From positions 186,001 through 250,000 of the forward strand of contig NZ_SDIC01000006.1 in the NCBI RefSeq assembly GCF_004116405.1: DNA of 64,000 bases, written 5' to 3'. A program made the position numbers and the translations under genes. Positions 1 through 11,849 of this stretch are shown in pieces. This stretch comes from Halegenticoccus tardaugens. GTDB lineage: Archaea; Halobacteriota; Halobacteria; Halobacteriales; Haloferacaceae. Within the stretch, counting starts at the first letter, position 1, and every line of letters begins with the position of its first letter. Under the pieces are notes generated by a model. The model had not been told where the DNA came from, made no database searches, and was given only the letters and a program-made list of their open reading frames with translations.

Positions 1-797
1 ACGACGCGCGCGAGGTCCACGAGGAGGTCAAAGGCGCGGCGCGGGCCGCCTCGCGGAGCGACCCGGCACAGATCCTCGTCGGCGGTGCCGGTCTCTCCGG
101 CATCCAGGCCGCGGGCGAGATCGCGGAGTACCGCGACAAACACCGCGCGCCGATCGAGATCAAACTCGTCGAGGGGCTCGAGGAGATCTTCCCCGGGCAG
201 GATCCGGAGGTCCAGGGCGCGCTCCGAAAGCGGCTGCTCGAAAAGGACATCGAGATCCTCACCGGCGACTTCATCTCGAAAGTCGACGCCGAAACCGTCT
301 ACCTCGGCGGCGGCGAGGACGAAGAACCGGACGAACTCGCGTACGACGTGCTCCTGTGGACCGGCGGCATCACCGGACAGGAGGAGATCGCCGAGGCGAA
401 CGTCGACAAGGACGAACGGAGCAACCGCATCTTCGCGGAGTCCGACTTCCAGACGAGCGACGACCGCGTCTTCGCCATCGGCGACGCGGCGCTCGTCGAT
501 CAGGGCGGCGAGACCGTCGCGCCGCCGACCGCCCAGGCCGCCTGGCAGGCCGCAGAAGTCGCCGGCGAGAACCTCGCCCGCGCCGTCCGCGGCGCGCCCC
601 TCACGTCGTGGACCCACGAGGACAAGGGAACCGTCATCTCGGTCGGCGACAAGGCGGTCGCCCACGACGTGAAGGGGATCCCGATCAACACGTTCGGCGG
701 CCCCGGCGCGAAGACGCTGAAGAAGGCCATCGCCGCCCGCTGGATCGCCGACGTCACCTCCGTCCGCCGGGCGTACGACGCCTGGGAGTACCTGTAA
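1..797 (+). CDS. type II NADH dehydrogenase-like FAD/NAD(P) oxidoreductase (5' truncated)
   Basis: This is the C-terminal ~264 residues of a two-dinucleotide-binding-domain flavoprotein. The gene enters from the left edge and is read from base 3. A second Rossmann fold opens with the glycine-rich stretch ILVGGAGLSGIQAAGEIAE, which would bind NADH. A typical FAD-contacting segment, FAIGDAAL, follows, then PPTAQAAWQAAEVAGENL and a short C-terminal part. The family (pyridine nucleotide-disulfide oxidoreductase, NDH-2-like) passes electrons from NADH to quinone at the membrane face. No CxxxxC redox pair is visible in this part, which fits NDH-2 better than a disulfide reductase. The exact substrate is inferred, because the N-terminal FAD domain lies outside the window. 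Confidence 0.8.
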   Translation, partial: DAREVHEEVKGAARAASRSDPAQILVGGAGLSGIQAAGEIAEYRDKHRAPIEIKLVEGLEEIFPGQDPEVQGALRKRLLEKDIEILTGDFISKVDAETVYLGGGEDEEPDELAYDVLLWTGGITGQEEIAEANVDKDERSNRIFAESDFQTSDDRVFAIGDAALVDQGGETVAPPTAQAAWQAAEVAGENLARAVRGAPLTSWTHEDKGTVISVGDKAVAHDVKGIPINTFGGPGAKTLKKAIAARWIADVTSVRRAYDAWEYL

Positions 798-988
798 ACA
801 CGTCGAGACGGCGTCGCTCGGTTCGACCGTCGCCGCGTCCGTCTCGACTCGTCATTCCGTCAACGGATATTGTTTCCGACGGGTACATCTCTGCTGCTAT
901 GAGAAAATGCTAAATACCGTCTGATTCAGTTCTCACACCAGGGGCGAAACCGGCCGTCGGATCACGTCGCGTAAAAACCGCACAACCG

Positions 989-1654
989 ATGATTTCCGCC
1001 GAATTCCTCATAAAATTAGATCTGCTCAACGAATCGCTCGATCGAGCTTCGGACGTGACGCTCTCGATCGAATCGGGGCAGTTCCCGTTCGTCGGCGAGA
1101 AGAACTCCAAGCTGCTCGTCTGGGCGAGCGGGGGCGATCTCGATCGCTTCGAATCGAGCACGGAGGACGACCCGACCGTCATGGAAGTGACGCCGCTCGC
1201 GACGCGGGATTCGAAGCGGCTCTATCGGATCGACTTTCCGCGGGACGAACTGGAGTCGCTCTTCGACACCCTGTTTTACGATCACGACACGCTGCTCGTC
1301 GACGGCGTCATAACCGCCGACGGGTGGGACCTTCGGATGCGCGCGCTCGACAAATCCGCGATCTCGCGCGTCTACGACGAGTTGCAGGAACGCGGGCACG
1401 CGGTCCACTTCCACTCGATCCACTCGGAGTGCGACGATCACTCGGTCGACGCGAAACTATCCGAAGCGCAGTACGAAGCCCTCTCGGCCGCGTTCGAGCG
1501 GGGCTACTACGACGTCCCCCGGGAGACGAACCTCGAAGAGCTGGCCGAGGAGTTCCCCGTATCGAGTCAGGCGCTCTCCGAGCGCCTCCGTCGGGCGACG
1601 GCGGCCGTCCTCGAGGACGCGCTGGACGACGCCGCCGTGAACGCGGACGGGTGA
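989..1654 (+). CDS. HTH_10 (Bat-like) transcriptional regulator
   Basis: This 221-residue protein has the usual layout of haloarchaeal bacterio-opsin-activator-like regulators. An N-terminal ~155-residue alpha/beta sensing region is followed by a C-terminal HTH_10 domain (about residues 160-215). That domain is recognisable from LSEAQYEALSAAFERGYYDVPRE, written here as two parts (LSEAQYEALSAAFERG and YYDVPRETNLEELAEEF), and the recognition helix SSQALSERLRRA. No PAS or GAF domain is obvious. The gene stands alone, with a TATA-like run about 20 bases before the ATG (cgtaaaaac), which suggests a leaderless message. Family assignment is firm; the target genes are unknown. Confidence 0.85.
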   Translation: MISAEFLIKLDLLNESLDRASDVTLSIESGQFPFVGEKNSKLLVWASGGDLDRFESSTEDDPTVMEVTPLATRDSKRLYRIDFPRDELESLFDTLFYDHDTLLVDGVITADGWDLRMRALDKSAISRVYDELQERGHAVHFHSIHSECDDHSVDAKLSEAQYEALSAAFERGYYDVPRETNLEELAEEFPVSSQALSERLRRATAAVLEDALDDAAVNADG

Positions 1655-1722
1655 TCACCTCGCCGTCGCTCGATCGGTACCGCTCGCGGCCGCGAAAAAT
1701 CGAGAGGAGAGACGGAGCCGAG

Positions 1723-2256
1723 TCAGTGCGCCGGTTCCTCCGCCGGTGCGACCATGTCCTCGATCCGGAGGATGAGGATGTTGCTGGTGTCGTCTTTGCC
1801 GTCGACGACGCCGTCGATGACGAGCTTCGAAAGCGGCGTCGGGCCGACGGTGACCTCGTCGCCCTCGTGGAAGTCGCGGACCGAGCCCTGCAGGTGAATC
1901 TCGGCCCGGCAGAGCTCTGGGTGGTGGACGCTGGAGAGGTCGATCTCCTCGACGTTCGCCCCGTCGACGGGCTCGCCGTCGTGAAACAACGGTACCGACG
2001 CCGGTTCGTCCATCTGGTCGACGTCGAGCGCCTCGTACGCGTTCGCGGTCGGTTTGTAGCCGCCTTTCGGTCCCGGTACGCCCTCGACCAACTGCAGCGC
2101 CTTCAGACTCTGCATCTGGTTGCGGATCGTCCCCGGGTTTCGGTTTACCTCCGCCGCGATGTCTTCGCCCTTCACCGCGTCCTCCGTGTCCCGATACAGA
2201 TTTATCAGCGCGGTGAGGATCGTCTTCTGACTCGGCGTCAGCTCTATCGATGACAT
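1723..2256 (-). CDS. winged-helix transcriptional regulator with C-terminal beta-rich domain
   Basis: This 177-residue protein has an N-terminal winged helix (about residues 8-65). It contains SQKTILTALINLYRDTEDAV followed by a recognition region around RNPGTIRNQMQSLKALQLVE, and then the wing. The C-terminal ~100 residues are predicted to be beta-rich and include EGDEVTVGPTPLSKLVIDG. This resembles Rrf2/TrmB-like haloarchaeal regulators, but no ligand-binding family is recognised and no cysteine pattern for an Fe-S cluster is seen. A TATA-like box (ATTTAAG on the minus strand near 2280-2287) lies ~25-30 bases before the ATG. A GCGAA-acg-TTCGC inverted repeat at 2258-2270 abuts the start codon and could be an autoregulatory operator (inference). 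Confidence 0.7.
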   Translation of the reverse strand: MSSIELTPSQKTILTALINLYRDTEDAVKGEDIAAEVNRNPGTIRNQMQSLKALQLVEGVPGPKGGYKPTANAYEALDVDQMDEPASVPLFHDGEPVDGANVEEIDLSSVHHPELCRAEIHLQGSVRDFHEGDEVTVGPTPLSKLVIDGVVDGKDDTSNILILRIEDMVAPAEEPAH

Positions 2257-2441
2257 GGCGAAACGTTCGCAATAGATGTTCTTAAATGCGATGGATGACG
2301 GGCTTCGTGACGTTCACCCCGGAGCGGTCAGTTGCCGTGGAGTTCGCGCCGGAGGTTCTATTCTTTCTCGTGATTACCCTTCGTTGATATTTTCTGCCGT
2401 GATAAGATAACTCTTTACCCCGTCCGACGGGTCACTCACGC

Positions 2442-3374
2442 ATGCAGGGCAAACGAGTCCTCGTGACCGGCGGTGCGGGATTCATCGGTTCCAACCTCGC
2501 AAACCACCTCGCCCCGGAAAACGAGGTGATCGCGCTCGACGATCTGTACCTCGGCACGCCCGAGAACCTCGACGACGACGTCGAGTTCGTCGACGGCAGC
2601 GTGCTCGACGACGACCTCCCGTCGGACGTCGACGTGCTCTTTCACCTCGCGGCGCTCTCTTCGTACAAGATGCACGAGGAGAACCCCCGACTCGGGGCGC
2701 GCGTGAACGTCGAAGGCTTCGTCAACGCGGTCGAACAGGTCCGCGACGACGGCTGCGACACCGTCGTGTACGCCTCCACCTCGTCCATCTACGGCGACCG
2801 GACGGAGCCGTCGCCGGAGGACATGCCGGTCGAGGCGCAGACGGGCTACGAGGCCTCGAAGCTCGCCCGCGAGCGCTACGCCGAGTACTTCCACCACCAC
2901 TACGACATGACCATGGCCGGCATGCGCTTTTTCTCAGTGTACCAGGGGTACGCCGGCAACGAGGAACACAAGGGCGAGTACGCCAACACGGTCGCGCAGT
3001 TCACCCACCAGATCGCAAACGGCGAGCGTCCCGAACTGTTCGGCGACGGCACGCAGACGCGCGATTTCACCCACGTCGACGACATCGTCCGCGGGCTCGA
3101 ACTCGCCGCCGATCACCGCATCCACGGCATCTACAACCTCGGCACGGGCGAGAGCTACGACTTCAACGCGATGATCGAGATGATAAACGACGAACTCGGG
3201 ACGGACGTCGAACCGACGTACGTCGAGAACCCCTTCGACGTGTACGTCCACGACACCATGGCCGACTCGACGAAGATGAAGGAGGCGACCGGCTGGGAGC
3301 CGCAGATCAGCTTCGAGGAGGGCGTCGCGCGGGTGTGCGAGCCGTACCAGCGCGAGTCGGAAGCGGAGGTCTAA
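2442..3374 (+). CDS. NAD-dependent epimerase/dehydratase (UDP-sugar epimerase-like)
   Basis: This is a 310-residue extended short-chain dehydrogenase. The N-terminal NAD-binding motif GGAGFIGSNLANHL (residues ~9-22) is followed by DDLYLGTPENL. The catalytic triad is visible as the serine/threonine-rich YASTSSIYG and the YxxxK of TGYEASKLARERY. Late motifs RFFSVYQGY and GDGTQTRDFTHVDDIV are typical of UDP-glucose 4-epimerase and related enzymes. It probably makes or modifies nucleotide sugars for surface glycans or glycoprotein glycosylation. No glycosyltransferase lies beside it, so the sugar cannot be named. The upstream ~180 bases are relatively AT-rich and include a ctcttta TATA-like element. 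Confidence 0.85.
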   Translation: MQGKRVLVTGGAGFIGSNLANHLAPENEVIALDDLYLGTPENLDDDVEFVDGSVLDDDLPSDVDVLFHLAALSSYKMHEENPRLGARVNVEGFVNAVEQVRDDGCDTVVYASTSSIYGDRTEPSPEDMPVEAQTGYEASKLARERYAEYFHHHYDMTMAGMRFFSVYQGYAGNEEHKGEYANTVAQFTHQIANGERPELFGDGTQTRDFTHVDDIVRGLELAADHRIHGIYNLGTGESYDFNAMIEMINDELGTDVEPTYVENPFDVYVHDTMADSTKMKEATGWEPQISFEEGVARVCEPYQRESEAEV

Positions 3375-4666
3375 CTCGCCCGCTGCTGTTCGACGAACTC
3401 CACCGTCACGTCGACCCGTTTTCCGGTCTCGGCGGTGATCTCCGCGCCGATCTCGTCGGCCAGCCGCGGATACGTTCCGCCGTCCGGTCGGGCGACCTCG
3501 ACCGTCACCTCGCGCTGCGTTTCGACCGGACCGACGCCGCCGAACTCGACGTCGACGGCGCGCAGTTCGAGGTCGCCGTGTTCCCGTTCGAGGAGGTCCT
3601 GTACGGCGGTCTTCGTCTCGTTCTCGAAGGAGAGTTGTCCGGCCATGACCGTCCCGGGGCCGACCAGCATGACGACGAGGCTCGCCGCGAGCACGACGGC
3701 GGTCGACGAGCGCGCCAGCATCGCGAGTCTGCCCCGTCGGTCGCGCTCTCTCCACCCGTCCGGTCGGTAGCCGAGGTACCAGAAGACGCCGGCGGCGGCG
3801 ACGTTGATCGAGACGACGTTCGCGACGACGACGACCGCCGCGCCGATCGCGACCGCCGGCAGGGCCCACGCGACGCCGATGCCGACGGCGGCAGCCGCGG
3901 GGATGAGCGCGGCCGCGACGGCGACCCCGACGAGCGACACGGGGAACTCGGTCGCCAGCCCGAACGCCCCGGCCGCGCCGGCGCAGACGCCGACGACGAG
4001 CGTCAGGAGGCCGGGGGAGGTTCGACCGCTGACCTGGCTCACCGTCTCGACCGAGAGCGCGGGCGGGACGAACTGCGCCGACTTCAGGAACCACCCGAAA
4101 GCGACGGCGGCGAGTATCGCCGCGAGGAGGCTGAGAACCTGCGACCTGACGCCCGCGACGAGCATCCGACGGTCGCCGAGCGTCGTCCCGACGGCTGCGG
4201 TCAGCGCCGAGCCGACCTGCGGTGCGATGACCATGGAGCCGACGACGACGGCCGGCGAGTCGAGCAGCAGGCCGGCCGTCGCGACGAGCGCGCTCAGGAG
4301 CGTCATCGCGTAGTACGTCACCCTGTCGGGCGTCATCCGCTTCGCCTTCGCGCGGATCTCGTCGTTCGAGATGCTCTCGTCCTCCTCGCGGCCGTCGACG
4401 AACCGCCGTTCGAGTTCCTCGTAGCCCGGCGTGATCGCCGTCTCGGCGTTCGCGATGACGGCGTACGAGTCGTCGTCGAGACCCGCCTCCCGAAGTCGGT
4501 CGAGGATCGCGTCGACCGCCTGCGTCGGCAGCGGGAAGTGGACGACGACCGACTCCTCGCTCCCGTCGGTCTCCCGCGTGGCGACGTAGTCGATGCCCTC
4601 GTCCCGGAGGAGTTCTCGGATCGACCCCAACCGATCCTCCGGAACCAGAAGCTGAATGAGGCGCAT
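3371..4666 (-). CDS. TIGR00341 / DUF389 membrane protein (copy 1)
   Basis: This 431-residue protein has an N-terminal soluble region (about 1-135) starting MRLIQLLVPEDRL. A membrane core of about six segments (roughly 145-335) includes [20 protein letters not shown], followed by GSMVIAPQVG and [20 protein letters not shown]-terminal soluble domain follows. These features match the DUF389/TIGR00341 family, whose function is unknown; a transporter or sensor role has been suggested. The longer upstream reading frame is rejected because the related copy at 5819-7159 begins at the same MRLvhvfvP motif. The stop overlaps the epimerase end by 4 bases on the opposite strand. Confidence 0.85.
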   Translation of the reverse strand: MRLIQLLVPEDRLGSIRELLRDEGIDYVATRETDGSEESVVVHFPLPTQAVDAILDRLREAGLDDDSYAVIANAETAITPGYEELERRFVDGREEDESISNDEIRAKAKRMTPDRVTYYAMTLLSALVATAGLLLDSPAVVVGSMVIAPQVGSALTAAVGTTLGDRRMLVAGVRSQVLSLLAAILAAVAFGWFLKSAQFVPPALSVETVSQVSGRTSPGLLTLVVGVCAGAAGAFGLATEFPVSLVGVAVAAALIPAAAAVGIGVAWALPAVAIGAAVVVVANVVSINVAAAGVFWYLGYRPDGWRERDRRGRLAMLARSSTAVVLAASLVVMLVGPGTVMAGQLSFENETKTAVQDLLEREHGDLELRAVDVEFGGVGPVETQREVTVEVARPDGGTYPRLADEIGAEITAETGKRVDVTVEFVEQQRAS

Positions 4667-4842
4667 ACCCCGGCACTGTCGTCGCGCCACATAGGTGTGT
4701 CCGATCGGGCGACGGGGGGATCGGTCGCACCCGCAGACGGCCCCGAACGAAGATCGCACGGTCCGTCGCTTCCCGGCCGCCGCCCTCCCGTCCCGTCGAC
4801 GGAATCGGTTCCGATAAGTCGCGCGCGGCGCGACTCTCGGGC

Positions 4843-5751
4843 ATGACGCGATCCGTCCGAATCATCGGCGCACCGACCGACTACGGCGCGAACCGACGCG
4901 GCGTGGACATGGGTCCCTCGGCGATCCGCTACGCGGGACTGGCTGACGAGCTCGTCCGGGCCGGCGTCTCGACGGTCGACGCGGGCGACGTCGCCGCCCC
5001 GCGGGCCGAAGAGCGCGACCCCGACGCGACCGCCCCGCCGGCGGGCAAGGCGAAGTTCCTCCGCGAGACGGAGGAGGTCTGCGCGCGGTTGGCCGACGAG
5101 GTCGCGGCGGCGATCGACGGGGGTGAATCGCCGCTCGTCCTCGGCGGCGACCACTCGGTCGCCATCGGCACGCTCGCCGGGTCCGCCCGCGACGCGGACG
5201 TCGGCGCGATCTGGTTCGACGCCCACGGCGACCTGAACACGCCGACGACCTCCCCGAGCGGGAACGTCCACGGTATGCCGCTCGCGGCGGCGCTCGGCGT
5301 GGGGGAGTTCGCCGACCTCGACTGGGCGGTCGCCCCCGGTCTGCGCGAGCGCAACGTCGCGCTCGTCGGCCTCCGCTCGCTCGATTCGGCGGAGAAGAAG
5401 GTCATCCGCGAGAGCGACCTGACCGCGTTCACCATGTCCGACATCGACGAACGTGGCATCCCGGACGTCGTCGAGGAGGCGCTCGCCGTCGCCGGCGACG
5501 GCACGGACGGGGTTCACGTCAGCCTCGACCTCGACTGGCTCGACCCGAAGGAGGCGCCGGGCGTCGGAACGCCGGTCCGGGGGGGCGTCACCTACCGCGA
5601 GGCGCACTCCGCGATGGAGGCGGTCGCCGAGTCGGGCGCGCTGCGCTCGTTCGAACTGGTCGAGGTGAACCCGATCCTCGACGAACACAACGAGACCGCC
5701 GCGCTGGCGACCGAACTCGCCGCGAGCGCGTTCGGGAAGCGAATTCTCTAG
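4843..5751 (+). CDS. rocF: arginase
   Basis: This 302-residue member of the ureohydrolase family opens with IIGAPTDYGANRRGVDMGPS. All manganese ligand motifs are present: GGDHS, DAHGDLN and SLDLDWLDP. The substrate-loop sequence SGNVHGMPLA, following TPTTSP, resembles arginase (SGNxHG) rather than agmatinase. The enzyme would hydrolyse arginine to ornithine and urea in arginine catabolism. The C-terminal FELVEVNPILDEHNETA contributes further conserved residues. It lies between two DUF389 membrane protein genes: one ends-apart and divergent on the minus strand, one 67 bases downstream on the plus strand. Assignment as arginase rather than another ureohydrolase is likely but not proven. Confidence 0.85.
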   Translation: MTRSVRIIGAPTDYGANRRGVDMGPSAIRYAGLADELVRAGVSTVDAGDVAAPRAEERDPDATAPPAGKAKFLRETEEVCARLADEVAAAIDGGESPLVLGGDHSVAIGTLAGSARDADVGAIWFDAHGDLNTPTTSPSGNVHGMPLAAALGVGEFADLDWAVAPGLRERNVALVGLRSLDSAEKKVIRESDLTAFTMSDIDERGIPDVVEEALAVAGDGTDGVHVSLDLDWLDPKEAPGVGTPVRGGVTYREAHSAMEAVAESGALRSFELVEVNPILDEHNETAALATELAASAFGKRIL

Positions 5752-5818
5752 GTCCGACCCTCGGCGGCCTGTATATTCATGCGCCGCGGTTTTCCCCCCG
5801 CGCACCGGGAGTGTTCCC

Positions 5819-7159
5819 GTGAGGCTCGTCCACGTCTTCGTTCCGGCCGATCAGCTCCATTCCGTCCGTCGCGAACTCGAAGCGCACGACGTCGATTACG
5901 TGGCGACCCGAGGTGACGACGGGCAGGCCGACCGCACGCTCGTCCAGTTTCCCCTCCCGACGGACGCGGTGCCGGACGTGCTCGACGCCCTGCACGGGGC
6001 GGGGCTCGACGAGGACGCCTACGTCGTCGTCGGCAGCGCCGAGAGCGCGCTCACGCCGCACATGGAGTCGCTCGTCGACCGGTACGCGGAAGACTACTCG
6101 CCGCTCGCGTCGTTCGAACTCACCTCGAAGGCGCGCTCGCTCAGCCGCGACACCTACTCGTTCGTCTGGATGATCCTCCTGAGCGCGGTCATCGCCACCG
6201 CCGGCCTGCTGCTCGACTCGCCGGCCATCGTCGTCGGCTCCATGGTCATCGCGCCCATCGTCGGTCCGGTCCTCACCGCGAGCGTCGGCGCGGCCGTCGG
6301 CAACGAGCGGATGATGGCCGCGGGAATCGAACAGCAGGCGCTCGGTCTCGCGGTCGCGATCGTCGGAGCGGCCCTCACGGCCGCGTTCCTGAAGGAGTTC
6401 TCCTTCGTCTCTCCGATCCTCGAACCGAGCACGATCGAACTCATGCGGGTTCGGCTCGCGCCCAGCGCCGCCGCCGTCCTCGTCGGCGCGGCCGCCGCGG
6501 GGGCCGCCGCGTTCGGCGTCACGACGAAAGGGCCGCTGTCGCTCATCGGCGTGATGATCGCCGCGGCGCTCATCCCCGCGGCCGCGGCCACCGGCATCGG
6601 CATCGCGTGGGGGTCGCCGCTCGTCGCCGTCGGGACGCTCGTCCTCCTCCTCGTCACGATCGTCGTGATCAACGTCGTCCTGTTCGCCTCGCTGTGGGTC
6701 CTCGGCTACCGGTCGACGCCCGGATTCGACTCGCTCTTCCGCGGCGACGCCCGCCGGACCGCCGCCGTCGCCCTCGCCGCGCTCCTCCTCGTCGCGGTCG
6801 TCGGCGTCGTCTTCGCCGGAACCGCCCAGCAGATAGCGTTTCAGCGGGGGGTCCACCAGGGGACGACGGACGTCCTCTCGCAGCCGCGGTACGACGACGC
6901 GAGCGCCGCGAGCGTCTCCGTCGAGTACGCGTATCCGCCGCTCTCCTCGCAGCCGGAGACGGTGACGGTCACCGTGAACAAACCCGCCGACGAGTCGTAC
7001 GCGTCGCTCCCGAGCGACCTCGCGGACGGGATACGGAACCGGACGGGCGAGCGGCCGATCGTTCGGGTGCGGTACCAGAGTTACGAGCAGGCGCGATCGA
7101 CCCCGGCGTCCACCGCACCGACCGGACTACTCGCCCCCGCCGCCGATCCGATCGGCTGA
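5819..7159 (+). CDS. TIGR00341 / DUF389 membrane protein (copy 2)
   Basis: This 446-residue paralogue of the protein at 3371-4666 has the same start motif ([13 protein letters not shown]). The same core segments follow: [31 protein letters not shown] and [19 protein letters not shown]. The start is GTG at 5819. The ATG at 5780 lies in another frame. The N-terminal ~130 residues and a ~90-residue C-terminal domain are predicted to be soluble, with about six membrane helices between them. The last 33 bases overlap the 3' end of gyrA on the opposite strand. The copy directly follows arginase in the same direction and may be cotranscribed with it; the function is unknown. Confidence 0.85.
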   Translation: MRLVHVFVPADQLHSVRRELEAHDVDYVATRGDDGQADRTLVQFPLPTDAVPDVLDALHGAGLDEDAYVVVGSAESALTPHMESLVDRYAEDYSPLASFELTSKARSLSRDTYSFVWMILLSAVIATAGLLLDSPAIVVGSMVIAPIVGPVLTASVGAAVGNERMMAAGIEQQALGLAVAIVGAALTAAFLKEFSFVSPILEPSTIELMRVRLAPSAAAVLVGAAAAGAAAFGVTTKGPLSLIGVMIAAALIPAAAATGIGIAWGSPLVAVGTLVLLLVTIVVINVVLFASLWVLGYRSTPGFDSLFRGDARRTAAVALAALLLVAVVGVVFAGTAQQIAFQRGVHQGTTDVLSQPRYDDASAASVSVEYAYPPLSSQPETVTVTVNKPADESYASLPSDLADGIRNRTGERPIVRVRYQSYEQARSTPASTAPTGLLAPAADPIG

Positions 7160-9601
7160 GACGACGTCGACGGAGGCGACGGCGTCGCCGTCGTCGAGGT
7201 CCATCACGATGACGCCCATGGTGTTGCGCCCGACCGTCGAGATCCCGTCGACCGGGGTGCGCACGATCTGGCCGTCCCCGCTCATCACGACGAGGTGATC
7301 GCCCGGACCGACCGCCTCGATGGCGCAGCTCGGACCGTTGCGCTCGTTCGTCTTGATGTCGATGAGGCCCTTCCCGTTGCGCGACTGACGCCGGTAGTCG
7401 CCGATGTCGGTTCGCTTGCCGTAGCCGTTCTCCGTGACCGTGAGCAGCCAGCTGTGGGTCGCCCCGTCCACCGCGGCCACGCCGGCGACCCTGTCGTCCC
7501 CTTCGAGGCGGACGCCGCGGACGCCGCGCGCCGTGCGACCCATCGCGCGGACCTCCGACTCGTCGAAGCGGATGCTCATCCCGCCCTCGGTGGCGATCAC
7601 GAGGTCGCGCTCGCCGTCGGTCACCTCGACGTCGACCAGCGCGTCGCCGTCTTCGAGCCGGATCGCGCGGATGCCCGTCGAGAGGATGTTCCCGAACTCG
7701 TCGACGCCGGTGCGCTTTATGTAGCCGTCGCGGGTGACCATCGTCAGGAACTCGTCGTCGTCCATGTCGTCGGTGTTGACGACGGCCGCGATCTCCTCGC
7801 CGTCGCCGAGGTCGACGACGTTCACCGCCGACTTCCCGCGCGCGGTTCGGCTCATCTCCGGGATCTGGTAGGTCTTCAGCTGATAGACCCGTCCGCGGTT
7901 GGTAAAGCAGAGCAGGTAGTCGTGGCTGTTCGCGACGAACACCGACGACACGCGGTCGCTCTCCTTGAGGTCGGTTCCGATGATTCCCTTCCCCCCGCGG
8001 TTCTGCGCGCGGAACGTCGAGAGGGGCATCCGCTTTATGTAGTCGGACTCGGTGACGACCACGACGACCTCCTCCTCGGGGATGAGGTCCTCGCGGGTGA
8101 CGGTGCCCGCGTCTTCGATGATCTCGGTTCGGCGCTCGTCGGCGTACTGCGCTTTGATGTCGAGCAGTTCCTCCTCGATGACGCCGAGCAGTTCGGACTC
8201 GTCTTGCAGGATCTCCTCGAGGCGCGCGATGGTCGCCTGCACCTCTTCGTACTCCGTTTCGATCGCCTCCGCCTCCATCGAGGTGAGGCTGCCGAGCTGC
8301 ATCGAGACGATGTGTTCGACCTGCGCCTCGCTGAAGCCGTACGCGTCCATGAGCGCCGCCTTGGCGGCGTCTCGGTCCTCGGCGCCGCGGATCACGTCGA
8401 CCACGTCGTCGACGTTTTCGAGCGCCGTGAGCCGCCCTTCGAGGATGTGCGCGCGGTCTTCGGCCTCGGCCAGATCGTACTCGCTGCGCCGCCGGACGAC
8501 CTCGCGGCGGTGGTTCAGGTACTCTTCGAGGGTCTCCTTGAGGTCGAGCACCCGCGGCTGCCCGTCGACGAGCGCGAGGTTGATGACGCCGAACGTCGAT
8601 TCGAGGTGGTGTTCGAGCAGCTGGTTCTTCACCACCTCGGCCATCGCCCCGCGCTTGAGTTCGACCACGACGCGGATGCCGTCACGGTCGGACTCGTCGC
8701 GGAGGTCCCGGATCCCCTCGATCTTCCCCTCGTTTACGTCGTCGGCGATGCGCTCTATGAGCCGCGCCTTGTTCTGCTGGAAGGGGAGCTCCGTGATGAC
8801 GATCCGCTCGTCGTCCTCGCCCTCGTTTTCGACCTCGAACTCCGTGCGGACGCGGATGCGACCGCGTCCGGTCTTGTACGCCTGGTGGATGTCGTTCCGG
8901 CCGACGATCTTCGCCCCGGTCGGGAAGTCGGGACCCTTGACGTGCTCCATCAGGTCCTCGACCTCGCAGTCGGGGTGCTCGATGAGGTGGACCGTCGCGT
9001 CGATCACCTCGCCGAGGTTGTGCGGGGGGACGTTCGTGCTCATTCCGACCGCGATGCCGGAGGAGCCGTTGACGAGCAGGTTCGGGAACGCCGCCGGCAG
9101 CACCTCCGGCTCTTCGAGGCGGTCGTCGTAGTTCGGCGCGAAGTCGACGGTGTCCTTTTCGATGTCGGAGAGCAGCTCCTCGGCGATGGCGGACATCCGG
9201 GCCTCCGTGTACCGGGGCGCGGCGGGCGGGTCGCCGTCGACGGAGCCGAAGTTGCCCTGGCCGTCGACCAGCGGTTCGCGCATGGAGAAGTCCTGCGCCA
9301 TCCGCGCGAGCGCGTCGTAGATGGCCGAGTCGCCGTGCGGGTGGAAGTCGCCCATCGTCTCGCCGACGATCGACGAGGACTTCCGGTGGGTGGACCGGTT
9401 GGTGACGCCGGCCCGCTGCATCGCGTAGAGGATGCGCCGGTGGACCGGCTTCAGCCCGTCGCGCGCGTCCGGGAGCGCCCGGCCGGCGATGACGGACATC
9501 GCGTAGTCGATGTACGACTGTTCCATCTCGTCTTCGATGCGTGCGGTCGTGACCTGCGCGGCGTCGACCGCGTCCTCCGGGTTCGGGATGTCTGAACTCA
9601 T
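7127..9601 (-). CDS. gyrA: DNA gyrase subunit A
   Basis: This 824-residue protein is the breakage-reunion subunit of DNA gyrase, which introduces negative supercoils in an A2B2 complex with GyrB. The catalytic tyrosine is Tyr131 in [14 protein letters not shown]. The quinolone-resistance region reads [15 protein letters not shown] around residues 88-102. The N-terminal half holds the winged-helix and tower domains. The C-terminal half has the repeated blades of the DNA-wrapping beta-pinwheel; [15 protein letters not shown] is its GyrA-box-like motif (about residue 535). It lies 115 bases downstream of gyrB, so the two genes form a gyrB-gyrA operon. Its 3' end overlaps the convergent DUF389 gene by 33 bases. 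Confidence 0.97.
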   Translation of the reverse strand: MSSDIPNPEDAVDAAQVTTARIEDEMEQSYIDYAMSVIAGRALPDARDGLKPVHRRILYAMQRAGVTNRSTHRKSSSIVGETMGDFHPHGDSAIYDALARMAQDFSMREPLVDGQGNFGSVDGDPPAAPRYTEARMSAIAEELLSDIEKDTVDFAPNYDDRLEEPEVLPAAFPNLLVNGSSGIAVGMSTNVPPHNLGEVIDATVHLIEHPDCEVEDLMEHVKGPDFPTGAKIVGRNDIHQAYKTGRGRIRVRTEFEVENEGEDDERIVITELPFQQNKARLIERIADDVNEGKIEGIRDLRDESDRDGIRVVVELKRGAMAEVVKNQLLEHHLESTFGVINLALVDGQPRVLDLKETLEEYLNHRREVVRRRSEYDLAEAEDRAHILEGRLTALENVDDVVDVIRGAEDRDAAKAALMDAYGFSEAQVEHIVSMQLGSLTSMEAEAIETEYEEVQATIARLEEILQDESELLGVIEEELLDIKAQYADERRTEIIEDAGTVTREDLIPEEEVVVVVTESDYIKRMPLSTFRAQNRGGKGIIGTDLKESDRVSSVFVANSHDYLLCFTNRGRVYQLKTYQIPEMSRTARGKSAVNVVDLGDGEEIAAVVNTDDMDDDEFLTMVTRDGYIKRTGVDEFGNILSTGIRAIRLEDGDALVDVEVTDGERDLVIATEGGMSIRFDESEVRAMGRTARGVRGVRLEGDDRVAGVAAVDGATHSWLLTVTENGYGKRTDIGDYRRQSRNGKGLIDIKTNERNGPSCAIEAVGPGDHLVVMSGDGQIVRTPVDGISTVGRNTMGVIVMDLDDGDAVASVDVVSADRIGGGGE

Positions 9602-9716
9602 CGTGTCTCTTTCGTTCGATCGATGGTCGCGCGAGCCCCCTCGGGCGTCCGTCGCCTCGGACGCTCCGCGTCGGCGTCGCCGCTATCGCTGGTGGGTCGT
9701 CGTCCGTCCATGCGGC

Positions 9717-11789
<2,073 letters not shown>

Positions 11790-11815
11790 TCACTTTCACC
11801 CCGGTGCCGAACAGG

Positions 11816-11821
11816 TTTTAA
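11816..11821 (+). promoter_or_regulatory. TATA-like box of top6B
   Basis: TTTTAA lies 29-34 bases before the top6B ATG at 11850, fitting a leaderless top6BA message. Together with the opposite box at 11664-11670 it makes the gyrB/top6B interval a two-way promoter region. Confidence 0.55.
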
Positions 11822-11849
11822 CCGTCGGTCCGATACCACACTCTACAGA

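Noticed and set aside
7295-9595. 766-residue open frame antisense to gyrA
   Set aside because: The gyrA frame is unmistakable; long antisense frames are expected where GC3 is very high.
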